A DNA stretch of 56,443 nucleotides from CAYONM01 sp964405325 (GCA_964405325.1 CAYONM010000003.1:1-56443), one strand, 5' to 3'. Positions 16,535-26,464 are shown, counted from the stretch's first letter. Numbers and translations: made by a program. Notes: a model not told the origin generated them from the letters alone.

Positions 16535-17748
16535 CGTTCCAACTCCTTGGGATCCAAGGCCTCGCGCAGGGCATTGCCGATCAGGTTCAACGCGGTGACC
16601 AAGCCGAAAATCGCCAGGCCGGGGACCCAGATCAGCCAGCTGTACTGCACTTGCTGCCGGCCGACATCCAGCAGTGAACCCCAACTGGGCACGGAGTCGT
16701 CGCCCAGGCCGATAAAGGCCAGGCCGGATTCGGCGAGTACGGTGCCGGCGATGCCGAAGGTGGCCGAGATCAGCAAGGGTGTGGTGGCATTGGGCAGAAT
16801 ATGTCGGAACATGATCCGCCAGCCGGGTAGGCCTAAAGCGCGTGCCGCCAGGACGTAATCGCGGCTCATTTCCCGCAGGAATTCGCCTCGGACCAGGCGT
16901 GCGGTGCTGGCCCAGCCGGTCAGACCGAAGATGATCATCATCAGATAGATGTCGCGGCCCAGCACCGCCACCGCCACCAGTACCAGGATGAAGGTGGGGA
17001 AGGTCATCATCAGCTCCACCACGCGTTGCAGCAGCAGATCCACCCAGCCGCCGAAGAAGCCTGAGACCGCACCGATGACGACGCCGATGAACATGCTGAT
17101 GCCCACCGCCACCAGGCCGATGGTCAGGCTGACCCGGGCGCCGTAGACCATGCGTGCCAACACATCGGCGCCGCGATCGTCGGTGCCCAGATACAGGGTG
17201 GTGCCGGTGGTGGGGTTTTCGCTCATGGGCGCTTGGTAAACCGAGAATTTATCGCGGAACCCGTGTGGGATCAGTGGAAATATCGCGGTGACATCTTTGC
17301 TGTCATTGCCGCGGTATTCTGGCCATGTCAACGTGGTTGGTGGCCGCTCGCTCCAGATCGCGCGCCAGCCGTGTTTGGTCGGCAGCAGTGGCACCAGGCA
17401 CAGCAGCATGCCACCCAGCAGCAAACCTGTGTTCAGCAGCAGGCGGTTGCCGGCTCGCCTGCGACGCAGGCACCACCACAGTGCCACAAAAATCGGCAGC
17501 AGCAGGCCGAACACATTGAACAGCAGGTGGTGGGGTTTGCTGTATTGGTTCTTATTGAACAGGTCGAACAGCACCGGGCAGTGCAGGCCGCTGTCGTCCC
17601 ACCAGAACAGTGCCACCGGCGAGCACAGCAGCGGCGCGTAGGTGGCGATCAGAATGAAGCCGAGCAACAGCAGCAGGCCGACACGCGCGGCGGGGCGCGA
17701 GCCGAAACGGCGCAGGGCGATGGCCAGGGGGGAGGCGTTCGTGTTCAT
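16531..17748 (-). CDS. Peptide-type ABC transporter permease (DppC/OppC-like) with enlarged N-terminal region
   Basis: 405 residues against about 300 usual. The conserved part begins at LYLGTDDRGADVLARMVYGA and carries the EAA loop AARALGLPGWRIMFRHILPN that docks with the ATPase. Between the first membrane helix and that part there are about 150 extra residues with two further hydrophobic segments (LLFNVFGLLLPIFVALWWCL and LLLNTGLLLGGMLLCLVPLL). Start and stop overlap both neighbours by four bases, a sign of translational coupling. It forms the inner-membrane pore with the DppB-like partner. Confidence 0.88.
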   Translation of the reverse strand: MNTNASPLAIALRRFGSRPAARVGLLLLLGFILIATYAPLLCSPVALFWWDDSGLHCPVLFDLFNKNQYSKPHHLLFNVFGLLLPIFVALWWCLRRRRAGNRLLLNTGLLLGGMLLCLVPLLPTKHGWRAIWSERPPTTLTWPEYRGNDSKDVTAIFPLIPHGFRDKFSVYQAPMSENPTTGTTLYLGTDDRGADVLARMVYGARVSLTIGLVAVGISMFIGVVIGAVSGFFGGWVDLLLQRVVELMMTFPTFILVLVAVAVLGRDIYLMMIIFGLTGWASTARLVRGEFLREMSRDYVLAARALGLPGWRIMFRHILPNATTPLLISATFGIAGTVLAESGLAFIGLGDDSVPSWGSLLDVGRQQVQYSWLIWVPGLAIFGLVTALNLIGNALREALDPKELER

Positions 17749-19220
17749 GTGAACTGCTCCCGGATCCGGGGATCCACCACCGCGTACAGCAGATCGGCGG
17801 TCAGAATCGACAGCAGCAGCAGCCCGACCGAAATAATGGTACTGCTCATGATCAATGGCACGTCCTGGGCGCGAGCCGCGTCCAACAGCAGCAGGCCGAG
17901 GCCGTTTATGGAGAAAATGCTTTCGACGATCACGAAGCCACCGAAGAGCACCGTCAGAAGACCCGAGCCCAGGGTGATCATGGTCACCAGGGAATTGCGT
18001 AGACAGTGGCCGTAGACCACCCGGTCCTCAGCGCAGCCCTTGGCGCGAGCGGTGCGGGCATAATCCGTATGCAGCTGCTCCAGCATTTGGCCACGCATAT
18101 AGCGCGAGAGCACCGTAAAGCTGGCGTAGGTCAGGCAAATCAGCGGTAGCAGGCCGTGCCAGGCCAGATCCAGCAGGTAGCGGGGGGTGCCATACCACAG
18201 TGCGTCGGGGCTGGACAGACCGCGATTGGGAAACCAGGCCGGAGCGCCGGTGCGATCGGTGCAGAAATAAAACAGCAGCAGGCTGCCGACAAAGAAATCC
18301 GGCAGGCTCCACAACAGGAACAGACTGTTGGTGGTGACGTTGTCTTCCAGGCTGCCGTCGATGCGCGCCGAGCGAATGCCCAACGGAACCGCAATGCCCC
18401 AGGCCAAGCAGACCGAGATCATCTGCAGCCAGAAGCTGACGTACCAGCGCTCTCCGATCAGATCCATCACCGGACGCTGGAATTGTTCGGATTCCAGTTG
18501 GCCGGAAAAAAAGCGGACGAAGAAATCGACAAAACCGGTTTCGAGCACGACCGCCTGCCAGCGTTTGGTGGTGCTGAACTGAAAATCGTTGCCGTAGCGT
18601 TGCCAGAATTCCGCTATTGCCAGGCGTTTGCTGGCCGGGTCGGGATCGGTAAGGCGATAACCGTGCGTGCGGTCATTCTCATGCTCAATGCGCAGAAAGC
18701 GTAGCGCCTGATTGCGCAGTCGGATGCGTCGTCGCTCGGTTTCCGCCAGAACCTGGAGATCGATTTTCAACAGCGGCCGATAGGCACAGAAACTGAAGGC
18801 CAGGCTGGCCGGTCCGTGCAGTTCGGTCAGCTCTGGATCCTGGATGATGGCATACAGCGGCGCGGCCGCGAAACGCCCTTGGATCCAGAGCCGGGTTTCC
18901 GAACGAAGGCGGTCGGCCTCGTCCTGATCGGGTCGTCGCTCCAGCTGACGCAACCAGGCCACGAGGTCGGCTTGATCCAGAAAGCCGCGCGTATTCAGCA
19001 GCGCCGGTAGATCTTGACCCGTACGACGGGCCTTGGTCAGGCCGGACTCGATGCTCTGGCCGATCAGTTTGGGATCGAGCGCGCCTTCTTCATCGCCGGT
19101 GGCGCTCAGGGATGAGCGCAAGGGGTCCTGACCCATGCGAGCGATGGCGAAGGTGATCACCAAGGCCCCGAACATGGTGGGAACCAGCAGCAGCAGGCGT
19201 CGCAGCAGATAGGACCACAC
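17745..19220 (-). CDS. Peptide-type ABC transporter permease (DppB/OppB-like) with large insert
   Basis: 491 residues against about 310-340 usual, from a GTG start at 19220 one base beyond the upstream stop. The first helix (LLLLVPTMFGALVITFAIAR) is typical of DppB. About 230 mainly soluble residues follow before the next helices; they are rich in Arg and Glu and should lie in the periplasm, where they may help hold the membrane-tethered binding protein. The EAA loop is DYARTARAKGCAEDRVVYGH. Both permeases here are enlarged, which suggests a specialised branch of the family. Confidence 0.87.
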   Translation of the reverse strand: MWSYLLRRLLLLVPTMFGALVITFAIARMGQDPLRSSLSATGDEEGALDPKLIGQSIESGLTKARRTGQDLPALLNTRGFLDQADLVAWLRQLERRPDQDEADRLRSETRLWIQGRFAAAPLYAIIQDPELTELHGPASLAFSFCAYRPLLKIDLQVLAETERRRIRLRNQALRFLRIEHENDRTHGYRLTDPDPASKRLAIAEFWQRYGNDFQFSTTKRWQAVVLETGFVDFFVRFFSGQLESEQFQRPVMDLIGERWYVSFWLQMISVCLAWGIAVPLGIRSARIDGSLEDNVTTNSLFLLWSLPDFFVGSLLLFYFCTDRTGAPAWFPNRGLSSPDALWYGTPRYLLDLAWHGLLPLICLTYASFTVLSRYMRGQMLEQLHTDYARTARAKGCAEDRVVYGHCLRNSLVTMITLGSGLLTVLFGGFVIVESIFSINGLGLLLLDAARAQDVPLIMSSTIISVGLLLLSILTADLLYAVVDPRIREQFT

Positions 19221-19221
19221 G

Positions 19222-21243
19222 TCAGCGCACCTCGAGCCACCAGCAGCTGGAAGCGCGATTGAACAGCGGGTGATACTGGTCCAGGCCGATGTCGACCCCC
19301 TTCAGCAGTTCCCGTTGGTCGCCCGCACCTTGGCGTTGGCTGTGCCAGGCGAACACGCCGCGCGCCACGGTGACGAACAGGTAGGGCTGTTCGCGGTAGA
19401 TGATTTCCTGGATTTGTCGCGCGATGGCCTTGCGTTTGGCCGGTTCGAATTCGCGTCGCAGCTGGATGATCAAGGGGTCTGCCTCGTTGTTGGACCACTG
19501 CGAGAAATTGCTGCTGCGGGGATCGTCCACGGTGCTGCCGTGCCAGAGCTGCTTAAAGTCCACCTCGAGGCTGTCGGCGTCTCCCCAGTTGACGGTGAAG
19601 CCATCGAAATTGCGATTGTCGGCGCGGTCGCTCCATTCCTGCGATTCGACCGGATCACCAGCCAGGTCGACGCCGATCTTGCGGCACTCGTCCTGGTAGA
19701 CGGCAAGCATGTTGGCAATGCTGCGAGCGAGACCGTAGTAAGTGACACGTATTTTCAGTGTGATCCGTTCGCCGTCGAAGTCCTTGTCGCGCCAGCCGTC
19801 GTTGTCGCTGTCGATCCAGCCGGCTTCATCCAATAAGGCGGCGGCGGCGTCTGGATCGAAGGTGAAGATGTCGATGTTGTCATGGTGGTAGGGGCTGCTG
19901 GGGTGCACAGGACCATCGCAGCGTTCTCCCAGACCGAAAAAGACCGAATCGAGAACGCGCTCGAAGGGAAACAGATGGGCCAGGGCCTGCCGTACCCGGA
20001 TGTCGGTCAGCTGACGGCGACGGCAATTCCAGGCGACACCGATCCAGCGGTTGGCGCCGATCTGTTCCCAGCCGAAGGCGCCCTCACGACCACTGCGGTC
20101 ATGAGGGCCCTCGGGCGCCTGGAAGCGGGGTTCGTGCTGGTCGAGGATTTCCGCCTTATATTGCGACGCCGATAGGCCGGTGTAGTGCACCTGATTGTTC
20201 TTGAAAGCAGTGAGCTCGGCTTCCGGTTGTTGCACCGCCGTGTCCCAGAAGCGTTCTTCGAAGTGGTCGGGAACGCCAAAAAACGACCGGTTGCGGACGA
20301 AACGCATGCCTTTTTTGGGTGTGTAGTCCACTAAGCGATAGGCGCCGACGCCGATCACTTGCCGTTTTTCGTCGAACCAATGCGTATTGAACAGGATCGG
20401 CAGCTGCTCGGCCGGAACCGGCTCGCCGGTGCTGTCACAGTTGTAGACATGTTTGGGGTAGGGCATGATGAGCAGGCTGAATTCGAGATTGCCGAATTCG
20501 CTCTCCTTCCAGCGCATCACCAGGGTGTGGTCGTCTTCCGCTTCGTACGAAACCAAGTTGTCGTAATACGGTTTCAGGTGCGGGCATTCCACCTGAGGGT
20601 CGGTGATCATGTCCAGGGTGAAGACGAAGTCGTGTGCGGTTAGCTGATGCCGTTGCCGCAACCAGGCGAAGCTTTCCTGGCTGGCGATGGCCGGGGTCTG
20701 CCATTCCACGTCCCTGCGAATGCTGATACGGAATTCGGTGTAGTCCTCATTGACGATGCAGGCGGTGGCGCAGCCAGCATCCCAGCGTTCGGGATCGATC
20801 TTCGAGCGTTTGGCCAGGTACTCGTTGCACATCTTGTGGATGGCGCGGGTGCCGGTGTAGCTTTCCAGCAGGTCGTTGGTGCCAGGGACGTCCTGACCGA
20901 AGCTGCGCAGGGTGCCCTGGACCTTGTCGGGGTCGTAGAATTGGAAATTCGGCGGTCGGAGGAAGTTGACGCCGGGTTTGGGGATGCCGTCTGGCTGATA
21001 GACGTCTGTTTGCGACATCGGCTCGGTGCTGCTGACCATGGTCGGTTGTTGCAGGCGCAGGAGAAGTTTCTCCTGCTGCCGCTGCAGCTGCTGCTGTTGC
21101 GTCAGCAGTTGCTCGAACACCGCGGTATTGGCTTGCAGGCTTTGGTTCAATTCGCCTATCTGCGCGGGTTCGCGGGACCGGTCGATGATCTGGATCAGCA
21201 GCAGCAGGGCGACGATCACGAGCAGCGTATTGGTGAATTTCAT
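19222..21243 (-). CDS. Membrane-tethered family-5 solute-binding protein
   Basis: ATG 21243 gives 673 residues. It starts with an uncleaved-looking membrane helix (TNTLLVIVALLLLIQII) and a Gln-rich coiled coil (about 45-70, QQQQLQRQQEKLLLRLQQ) rather than a lipobox. The remainder is the peptide/nickel-binding fold of SBP family 5, with YDPDKVQGTLRSFGQDVPG near the start, DFVFTLDMITDP and IRVRQALAHLFPFERVL-like segments. It probably presents oligopeptides or similar ligands to the permease pair. A GCTCAG/CTGAGC hairpin sits just before the start codon and may limit translation. It is the first gene of the transporter operon. Confidence 0.85.
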   Translation of the reverse strand: MKFTNTLLVIVALLLLIQIIDRSREPAQIGELNQSLQANTAVFEQLLTQQQQLQRQQEKLLLRLQQPTMVSSTEPMSQTDVYQPDGIPKPGVNFLRPPNFQFYDPDKVQGTLRSFGQDVPGTNDLLESYTGTRAIHKMCNEYLAKRSKIDPERWDAGCATACIVNEDYTEFRISIRRDVEWQTPAIASQESFAWLRQRHQLTAHDFVFTLDMITDPQVECPHLKPYYDNLVSYEAEDDHTLVMRWKESEFGNLEFSLLIMPYPKHVYNCDSTGEPVPAEQLPILFNTHWFDEKRQVIGVGAYRLVDYTPKKGMRFVRNRSFFGVPDHFEERFWDTAVQQPEAELTAFKNNQVHYTGLSASQYKAEILDQHEPRFQAPEGPHDRSGREGAFGWEQIGANRWIGVAWNCRRRQLTDIRVRQALAHLFPFERVLDSVFFGLGERCDGPVHPSSPYHHDNIDIFTFDPDAAAALLDEAGWIDSDNDGWRDKDFDGERITLKIRVTYYGLARSIANMLAVYQDECRKIGVDLAGDPVESQEWSDRADNRNFDGFTVNWGDADSLEVDFKQLWHGSTVDDPRSSNFSQWSNNEADPLIIQLRREFEPAKRKAIARQIQEIIYREQPYLFVTVARGVFAWHSQRQGAGDQRELLKGVDIGLDQYHPLFNRASSCWWLEVR

Positions 21244-21282
21244 GCTCAGACACCCTGAGCATTGCGAGCGTCTGACAAGCAG

Positions 21283-21313
21283 CAGCGGGCACGGCATTGC
21301 GCCGTGCCCGCTG
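21283..21313. terminator. Hairpin between htpG and the transporter operon
   Basis: A perfect 13-bp GC-rich stem (21283-21295 with 21301-21313) and five-base loop lies 27 bp past the htpG stop. There is no clear T run, so it may be an attenuating or RNA-stabilising hairpin rather than a full terminator. Confidence 0.6.
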
Positions 21314-21339
21314 TGCATGGGTTGGCAAGCGATTTGGGC

Positions 21340-23283
21340 CTAGGTCAGTGCGCTGCCCATCAGCTGCTGGACGCGTTTGGCGAAGCTGCCGTGGTCCTTG
21401 ATCGGTGCGCCTTCGGCCAGCAGGGCCTGATCGCGGAGCACCGCCAGGTAGTCGTCGACCAGGTCGCGGTGGCTTTCGTCGGTATGACGCTCGTTCAACT
21501 TCTTGATCAACTCGTGCTCTGGGTTCAGCTCCAGAATCCGCTCGGTGCCCGGCGTTTCCTGGCCGAATTGGCGCATCAGCTCTTCCATGTTGCTGGTCAT
21601 GCCGTGCTGATCGGAGACCACGCAGCAGGGACTGTCGGCCAGGCGACTGGTCAGGCGTACTTCCTTGATGCCGTCCAGGTGCTCGGTGGCGTAGTCGAGG
21701 AAGGGCTTAAAGGTCTCGGTCTGTGCTTCCAGGTTCTTCTTGGTTTCCTCGTCGGCCAGATCGTCGGCGCCTTTGACCACGTTCACCAGCTTGGTGCCGT
21801 CGAATTCGTTCAGGTTTTGGCTGACCCATTCGTCGACCGGATCGTGCAGGTACAGGACCTCGTAGCCCTTCTTCAGATAGCCTTCCACTTGCGGCGCCGA
21901 CTTGGCAGTGGCCAGATTGGGTGCGGTGATGATATAGATCGCTTCCTGGCCTTCGGGCATGCGAGCCTTGTAGGCCTCCAGGCCGGTGGTCAGGGGCTGA
22001 TCACCGTCGTGTTCCTGGGTCAGGGTCCAACTGCTCTGCCAACGCGCCAGTTTGGCGACCTTGTCCTTGTTGTCGAAGTCGTTGACGATGCCTTCGCGCA
22101 GGATCTTGCCGAATTCGGCATCGATCTTGGTAAAGGCCTTCTGGTCCTCGTCGTCCTCACTGTTTGCGAGCTTACCCAGGTGATCGAGCACGCGTTTGAC
22201 AATCTGCTTGCGCAGTTTGCTGACCCCCGCGTCCTTTTGCAGCAACTCCCGGCTGACGTTCAGCGGCAGGTCGTCGGAGTCGATCACGCCGCGGACGAAG
22301 CGCAGGTATTCCGGCAGTAGTTCCTCGCAGTCGTCCATGATGAAGACGCGACGCACATAGAGGTTCAGGCCGCGTTTGTTGCGGTCGAACAGGTCGAAGG
22401 GTTTTGAGCTGGGAATGAAAAGCAGGCCAGTGAAGCAGAGCGTGCCTTCGACCTGAAAATGCAGGCGGCTTGCCGGCTCGTCCCACTGCTTGCAGGCAGA
22501 GCGGTAGAACTCGGTGTACTGTTCCTCGCTGATATCGTCTTTGGATTTGGTCCACAGCGCCTTGCCCTCGTTGACCTGTTCCGGGCCGGTGTCCTCGGGC
22601 TTCTCTGCTTCCTTGTCGTCCTCGGTTTTCTGCTCCTCCTTGACTTTCGCGGGCGGTGGCTGGGGCAGGTAGATCGGGTAGGGGACGAAGTCAGAGTATT
22701 TTTTGATCAGGCCGAATAGCCGATACCGTTCGGCAAATTCGGCGGCATCTTCGCGCAGATGCAGGGTGATGGTGGTGCCTCGCTGCGGTCGAGCAATGGT
22801 CTCGGTGGCAAAGTCGCCATCGCCGCTGCTTTCCCAGTGCACACCTTCGTCGGAAGAGCATGTGGCGCTGCGGCTCTCGACCACAATCTGATCGGCCACC
22901 ATGAAGGCCGAATAGAAGCCGACGCCGAATTGGCCGATCAGATTGGACAGGTCTGCCTTGTCCTTGGCCGCCTGGACAAATTCCTTGGTGCCGCTCTTGG
23001 CGATGGTGCCCAGGTGGTCGATGGCCTCGGCTTCGGTCAGGCCGATGCCGTTGTCGCGGATGGTGATGGTCTTGGCCTCGCTGTCGAAATCGATGTCGAC
23101 GCGCAGGTCCTCGTCGCCACGGAGCAGGTCGCTGTCGGTCAGGGCCTGGAAGCGCAGCTTGTCGAGGGCATCGGAGGCGTTGGAGATCAGCTCGCGCAGG
23201 AAGATCTCGCGCTCGGAATAGAGGCTGTGGATCACGATATCCAGCAGCTGTTTCACTTCGGTCTGGAAGGCGTGTTTGCTCAT
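21340..23283 (-). CDS. htpG: Molecular chaperone HtpG (Hsp90)
   Basis: 647 residues, full length. The N-terminal GHKL ATPase has REIFLRELISNASDALDKLR (with the catalytic Glu and Mg-binding Asn), TIRDNGIGLT and GQFGVGFYSAFMVAD. The middle domain has LYVRRVFIMDDCEELLPEYL and DSDDLPLNVSRE with the Arg that completes the ATP site. The C-terminal dimerisation region ends NPEHELIKKL and beyond. A charged linker (about 220-245) separates the N and middle domains. It is a cytosolic ATP-dependent chaperone. A GAGGAG sequence precedes ATG 23283. I saw no CIRCE or other clear heat-shock operator in the 273-bp upstream region. Confidence 0.97.
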   Translation of the reverse strand: MSKHAFQTEVKQLLDIVIHSLYSEREIFLRELISNASDALDKLRFQALTDSDLLRGDEDLRVDIDFDSEAKTITIRDNGIGLTEAEAIDHLGTIAKSGTKEFVQAAKDKADLSNLIGQFGVGFYSAFMVADQIVVESRSATCSSDEGVHWESSGDGDFATETIARPQRGTTITLHLREDAAEFAERYRLFGLIKKYSDFVPYPIYLPQPPPAKVKEEQKTEDDKEAEKPEDTGPEQVNEGKALWTKSKDDISEEQYTEFYRSACKQWDEPASRLHFQVEGTLCFTGLLFIPSSKPFDLFDRNKRGLNLYVRRVFIMDDCEELLPEYLRFVRGVIDSDDLPLNVSRELLQKDAGVSKLRKQIVKRVLDHLGKLANSEDDEDQKAFTKIDAEFGKILREGIVNDFDNKDKVAKLARWQSSWTLTQEHDGDQPLTTGLEAYKARMPEGQEAIYIITAPNLATAKSAPQVEGYLKKGYEVLYLHDPVDEWVSQNLNEFDGTKLVNVVKGADDLADEETKKNLEAQTETFKPFLDYATEHLDGIKEVRLTSRLADSPCCVVSDQHGMTSNMEELMRQFGQETPGTERILELNPEHELIKKLNERHTDESHRDLVDDYLAVLRDQALLAEGAPIKDHGSFAKRVQQLMGSALT

Positions 23284-23556
23284 GGCGTTGAAGGCTCCTC
23301 GGTCGTTTTGGCCTGTCAGAGTGACGTGGTTCGGAGAGGCAGCGATCGTTGGCCGCCCCTAAGCACCCAGGATGCCAGAATGGCATGGCCCCTTCGGCCA
23401 GCGGTGAGCGCAGCCGAAAAATGGCAGCGTCTGACGACCGGCTGTGATGGTCACACACCCGCCGAGGGCATGGAAGTGGACGCTTTGACCCATGGGGGTG
23501 GCTCTCCACCATTGCCGGACCCTCCGGCCTTGCCGGTCTAACGTATGCTCGGGTAG

Positions 23557-25422
23557 ATGCTTATGGCTCAATTTACGGCGGCATGGGGTCTCGACATTGG
23601 CGAGACCAGCGTCAAAGCGGTGAAGTTGATGCGCGCTGGATCGCGCATCAATGTTGCTGGCTATGCAGTTGAACCCATCGAGCACGGAGAGGATGTCGAC
23701 CGCGACGCCGCCGTGGCCGATGCTTTGAGAACCCTGGTTCTGCATCAGGACGGCATCACTCGAGAACCGGTCTATGCTGCGCTCTCGGGGCAAAAGGTCT
23801 TCAGCAAGAGCATCAATCTGCCGGTGATCAACCCCAAGACCGTGCATCGCATGGTCGAGTTGGAGGCACGCCAACAGATCCCCGGCAACTTTGAGGAATT
23901 GTATTGGTCCTACCATCTGTCGCCGTCGCCGCAGGACGATGGCAGTTACGACGTGGCGCTGTTCGCCTCCCGCAAGGAGTTGGTGGATGGCTTGATCGGT
24001 CGCTGCCAGAATGTGGGCATCAAGCTGGCAGGTATCAGTGTCACTGGCCTGGCGGTGTACAACTTCGTCGCCTTCGATCAGGACTTCGACGATGACGAAT
24101 CCGTGATCGTGCTGGATGTCGGTGCTGAGAATACCGACCTGGTCGTGTATCAGGGTGATGCCCTGTGGATGCGCAACCTGCGCGTATCTGGCAATGAGAT
24201 CACCCGCGCCTTCATGAAGAAATTCAAGGTCAGCTTCGATGAGGCCGAGCGTCTGAAGCAGGAAGTCAATGATTCCAATCAGGCCGAGCGCATTCTTAAG
24301 GTGATTGAAGGTTCGCTGAACGATTTGGTGGCCGAGGTCAAGCGCAGCCTGGGCTTTTACAAGAGTCAGAATCCCAGCGCCAAATTCCAGAATGTGGTGG
24401 TTTGCGGCAACACCTTTCGCCTGGATCTGCTGGGCGAATATCTCGCCACCCAATTGGGCTTTCCGCTGATCGCCCTGGTCGAGCTGGAGCACATGGGCCT
24501 GGAGCCGGCGCTCAATCGGGACGTGTTCCTGGATGAACTGCAGGGCATGTCCACGGCCATGGGTCTGAGCCTGCAGGCCATCGGCCGCAGTCGCGCCGAC
24601 GTCAATCTGCTGCCGGCAGACGTCATCCTCCGGCAGACCTTATCGGCCAAGCGATGGGCGATGGTGGCAGCGGCGATCATGCTGATGACCGCCTATGTCT
24701 CGACTTATCTGATCAGCAGCAATCGTTTGACCACCAATGTCGAGAATATCGAAAAGATCGACAAGTTCGTGGACGATGAAAACGACAACAAGAAGCAGGC
24801 GGTGGATCTGATCGAGCACCTGCAGCCCTTGGCGCAGTCCTTGAATCAGTTGGATCGTATCGGCTTCCATCGTGGTGTGGTGCATGCCGTCCAGGCCCGG
24901 ACCCTGGCGGTGATCACTGAACTGGTCCTGCGGCAGGATCTGTGGTTGGACGAGCCGAGTCGCGATGTCGCCCAGGGTGGCGATCCCATCCGGCAGCCCA
25001 TCTATCTGGATAAACTGAACCTGCTGCCGAAATCCGGTGGTGATGTGTACGAACCCAGTGCTGACCGTGAGCTAGTCCTGGAATTGCGTATGCCCACAGG
25101 GTTTAAGTTCCAGCAGGTGAATCGCGAGCTGCTGAATGTTTTGCGCCAGCTGAGTATCGGCTCAGATCTGGCCCAACTCTATGGCCTGGATGCGGCCCAG
25201 CCCCTGTTTGCCAGTGTCGAAGCCGGTGCCACTCGCCAACAGAGCGATACCTGGCGTTATGTCGATGGTTTCCGTATCAACGACCAGGGTGATCCAGACC
25301 CTCTCAATGAGGCGCGTCGCCTGGAGGTGACCTTGGCCGAATATCGCTGTGTGTTGGCCGAACTGGAGCCGCAATGGGCTGCCCTTGGCCGTAGCGGACA
25401 AGAAGGAGCTGCTGGTGAATAA
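23557..25422 (+). CDS. PilM-like actin-fold protein fused to a PilN-like membrane domain
   Basis: 621 residues. The first 345 have the PilM/FtsA actin fold: WGLDIGETSVKAVKL (phosphate 1), VIVLDVGAENTDLVVY (phosphate 2) and VVVCGNTFRLDLL. A membrane helix at about 364-388 (AMVAAAIMLMTAYVSTYL) is followed by about 230 periplasmic residues, so one chain does what PilM and PilN do separately in classical type IV pili. In Akkermansia a similar pilus-like locus (Amuc_1098 to Amuc_1102) holds a PilM-like protein of this general kind. It is the first gene of a six-gene operon. The second ATG at 23563 is an alternative start. Confidence 0.85.
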   Translation: MLMAQFTAAWGLDIGETSVKAVKLMRAGSRINVAGYAVEPIEHGEDVDRDAAVADALRTLVLHQDGITREPVYAALSGQKVFSKSINLPVINPKTVHRMVELEARQQIPGNFEELYWSYHLSPSPQDDGSYDVALFASRKELVDGLIGRCQNVGIKLAGISVTGLAVYNFVAFDQDFDDDESVIVLDVGAENTDLVVYQGDALWMRNLRVSGNEITRAFMKKFKVSFDEAERLKQEVNDSNQAERILKVIEGSLNDLVAEVKRSLGFYKSQNPSAKFQNVVVCGNTFRLDLLGEYLATQLGFPLIALVELEHMGLEPALNRDVFLDELQGMSTAMGLSLQAIGRSRADVNLLPADVILRQTLSAKRWAMVAAAIMLMTAYVSTYLISSNRLTTNVENIEKIDKFVDDENDNKKQAVDLIEHLQPLAQSLNQLDRIGFHRGVVHAVQARTLAVITELVLRQDLWLDEPSRDVAQGGDPIRQPIYLDKLNLLPKSGGDVYEPSADRELVLELRMPTGFKFQQVNRELLNVLRQLSIGSDLAQLYGLDAAQPLFASVEAGATRQQSDTWRYVDGFRINDQGDPDPLNEARRLEVTLAEYRCVLAELEPQWAALGRSGQEGAAGE

Positions 25423-26461
25423 ACTGCGCCCCTATCTGTTCTGGATTATCGGTCTGGTCGTGTTGGTGGTCATCGTCGTGGTCGGCGGAGCCATGCAGCC
25501 CAAGCTGGGCAAGCGCACGGTCGAGCGTTCTGTACGTGAGCTCAACAGGAAGTACCAGGATCTGCAGAAGATGGCCGACAAGGCCGAGAATCGGATCACC
25601 AGCTATCGCACCAACGACCCCAAGGAATTCGACAATCTGCAGGACGAGTACCTGATCACCGCCAAGTGGGAGCAGGGCCTCAGGGAGCTGCGGGAGACCT
25701 ATCAGCGCCAAGTTGCAGGGATCCATCAGGAGTTGGTGCGTCGGAGTGAAGTGCTGGCTCGGCCGATCCGCGAAAATGCCCAGGATGCTCCCGAGTGGTA
25801 TTTTGAATACGAGCGACAGACCGCGCAGTTGCTGTGGGATTTCTATCAATCCGGCTTATTGGCCGATATCGTCCCTGCCGGCCTGAGTCAGAGCGATTTT
25901 TTGACCGAGTCTGGTTATCGGCGCCCATTCGGCCTGTACACCAAGAAGACCTACTTTCCCGAGCAGGCATTATGGGGCCAGCTCACGCGTCGCTTCCGTA
26001 TCGTCGAGGTTATTGGTCGCGCATTGGTTTCAGTTCAAGTGACGCCACAGGAAAACCCCCTGGTCCGCATTGGCGATGAGCCACCGGTGCCAGCACCGGA
26101 GCCATGCGGTGTTCGCTTGGAGGCGATCGAGTGGAGCCGTGGTCCAGTCGGTGAGTCGGCGGCCGGTACCGCCAGTGGTTCCCGCGACTGGGTACCGGAT
26201 ATCGCTGGTGGTGAGTGTATCGGACTAAGCATTCGCCTCCGCGGCACTCCGAGTGCCCTGCTTGCCGCATCGGCGGCCTTGGACCAGTTGGATGCGCCCA
26301 TGGTCAGTCTGCTGGGGACGAGTTGGCAAACAGACCCGGCCCCGCAGCAGACGCCGCAGCAGACGCAGGAGAATCCCATGGATGTCGCCATGGTGGCAAA
26401 CTACCAACTGGCGGTACTCCGTTTCGACGCCATGGAATTGGCAGCGATCGGAGGGGAGTAG
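25415..26461 (+). CDS. Bitopic pilus-locus protein (Amuc_1100-like position)
   Basis: The start is most likely GTG 25415, which has AAGGAG upstream and overlaps the pilM stop by 8 bp; an earlier ATG at 25349 would add 22 residues inside pilM. This gives 348 residues. The N-terminus is one membrane helix (LFWIIGLVVLVVIVVVGGAM) followed by a periplasmic helical coiled-coil (about 25-110, LNRKYQDLQKMADKAENR) and a mixed region with a Gln-rich segment near the C-terminus. It resembles in layout the single-span PilO-like subunits that pair with PilN. Sequence alone does not identify it, so the Amuc_1100 comparison is positional. Confidence 0.7.
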   Translation: MNKLRPYLFWIIGLVVLVVIVVVGGAMQPKLGKRTVERSVRELNRKYQDLQKMADKAENRITSYRTNDPKEFDNLQDEYLITAKWEQGLRELRETYQRQVAGIHQELVRRSEVLARPIRENAQDAPEWYFEYERQTAQLLWDFYQSGLLADIVPAGLSQSDFLTESGYRRPFGLYTKKTYFPEQALWGQLTRRFRIVEVIGRALVSVQVTPQENPLVRIGDEPPVPAPEPCGVRLEAIEWSRGPVGESAAGTASGSRDWVPDIAGGECIGLSIRLRGTPSALLAASAALDQLDAPMVSLLGTSWQTDPAPQQTPQQTQENPMDVAMVANYQLAVLRFDAMELAAIGGE

Positions 26462-26464
26462 AGC

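Noticed and set aside
23284..23556. CIRCE-type heat-shock operator upstream of htpG
   Set aside because: No TTAGCACTC / GAGTGCTAA dyad is present; only partial similarity at ctaagcaccc.
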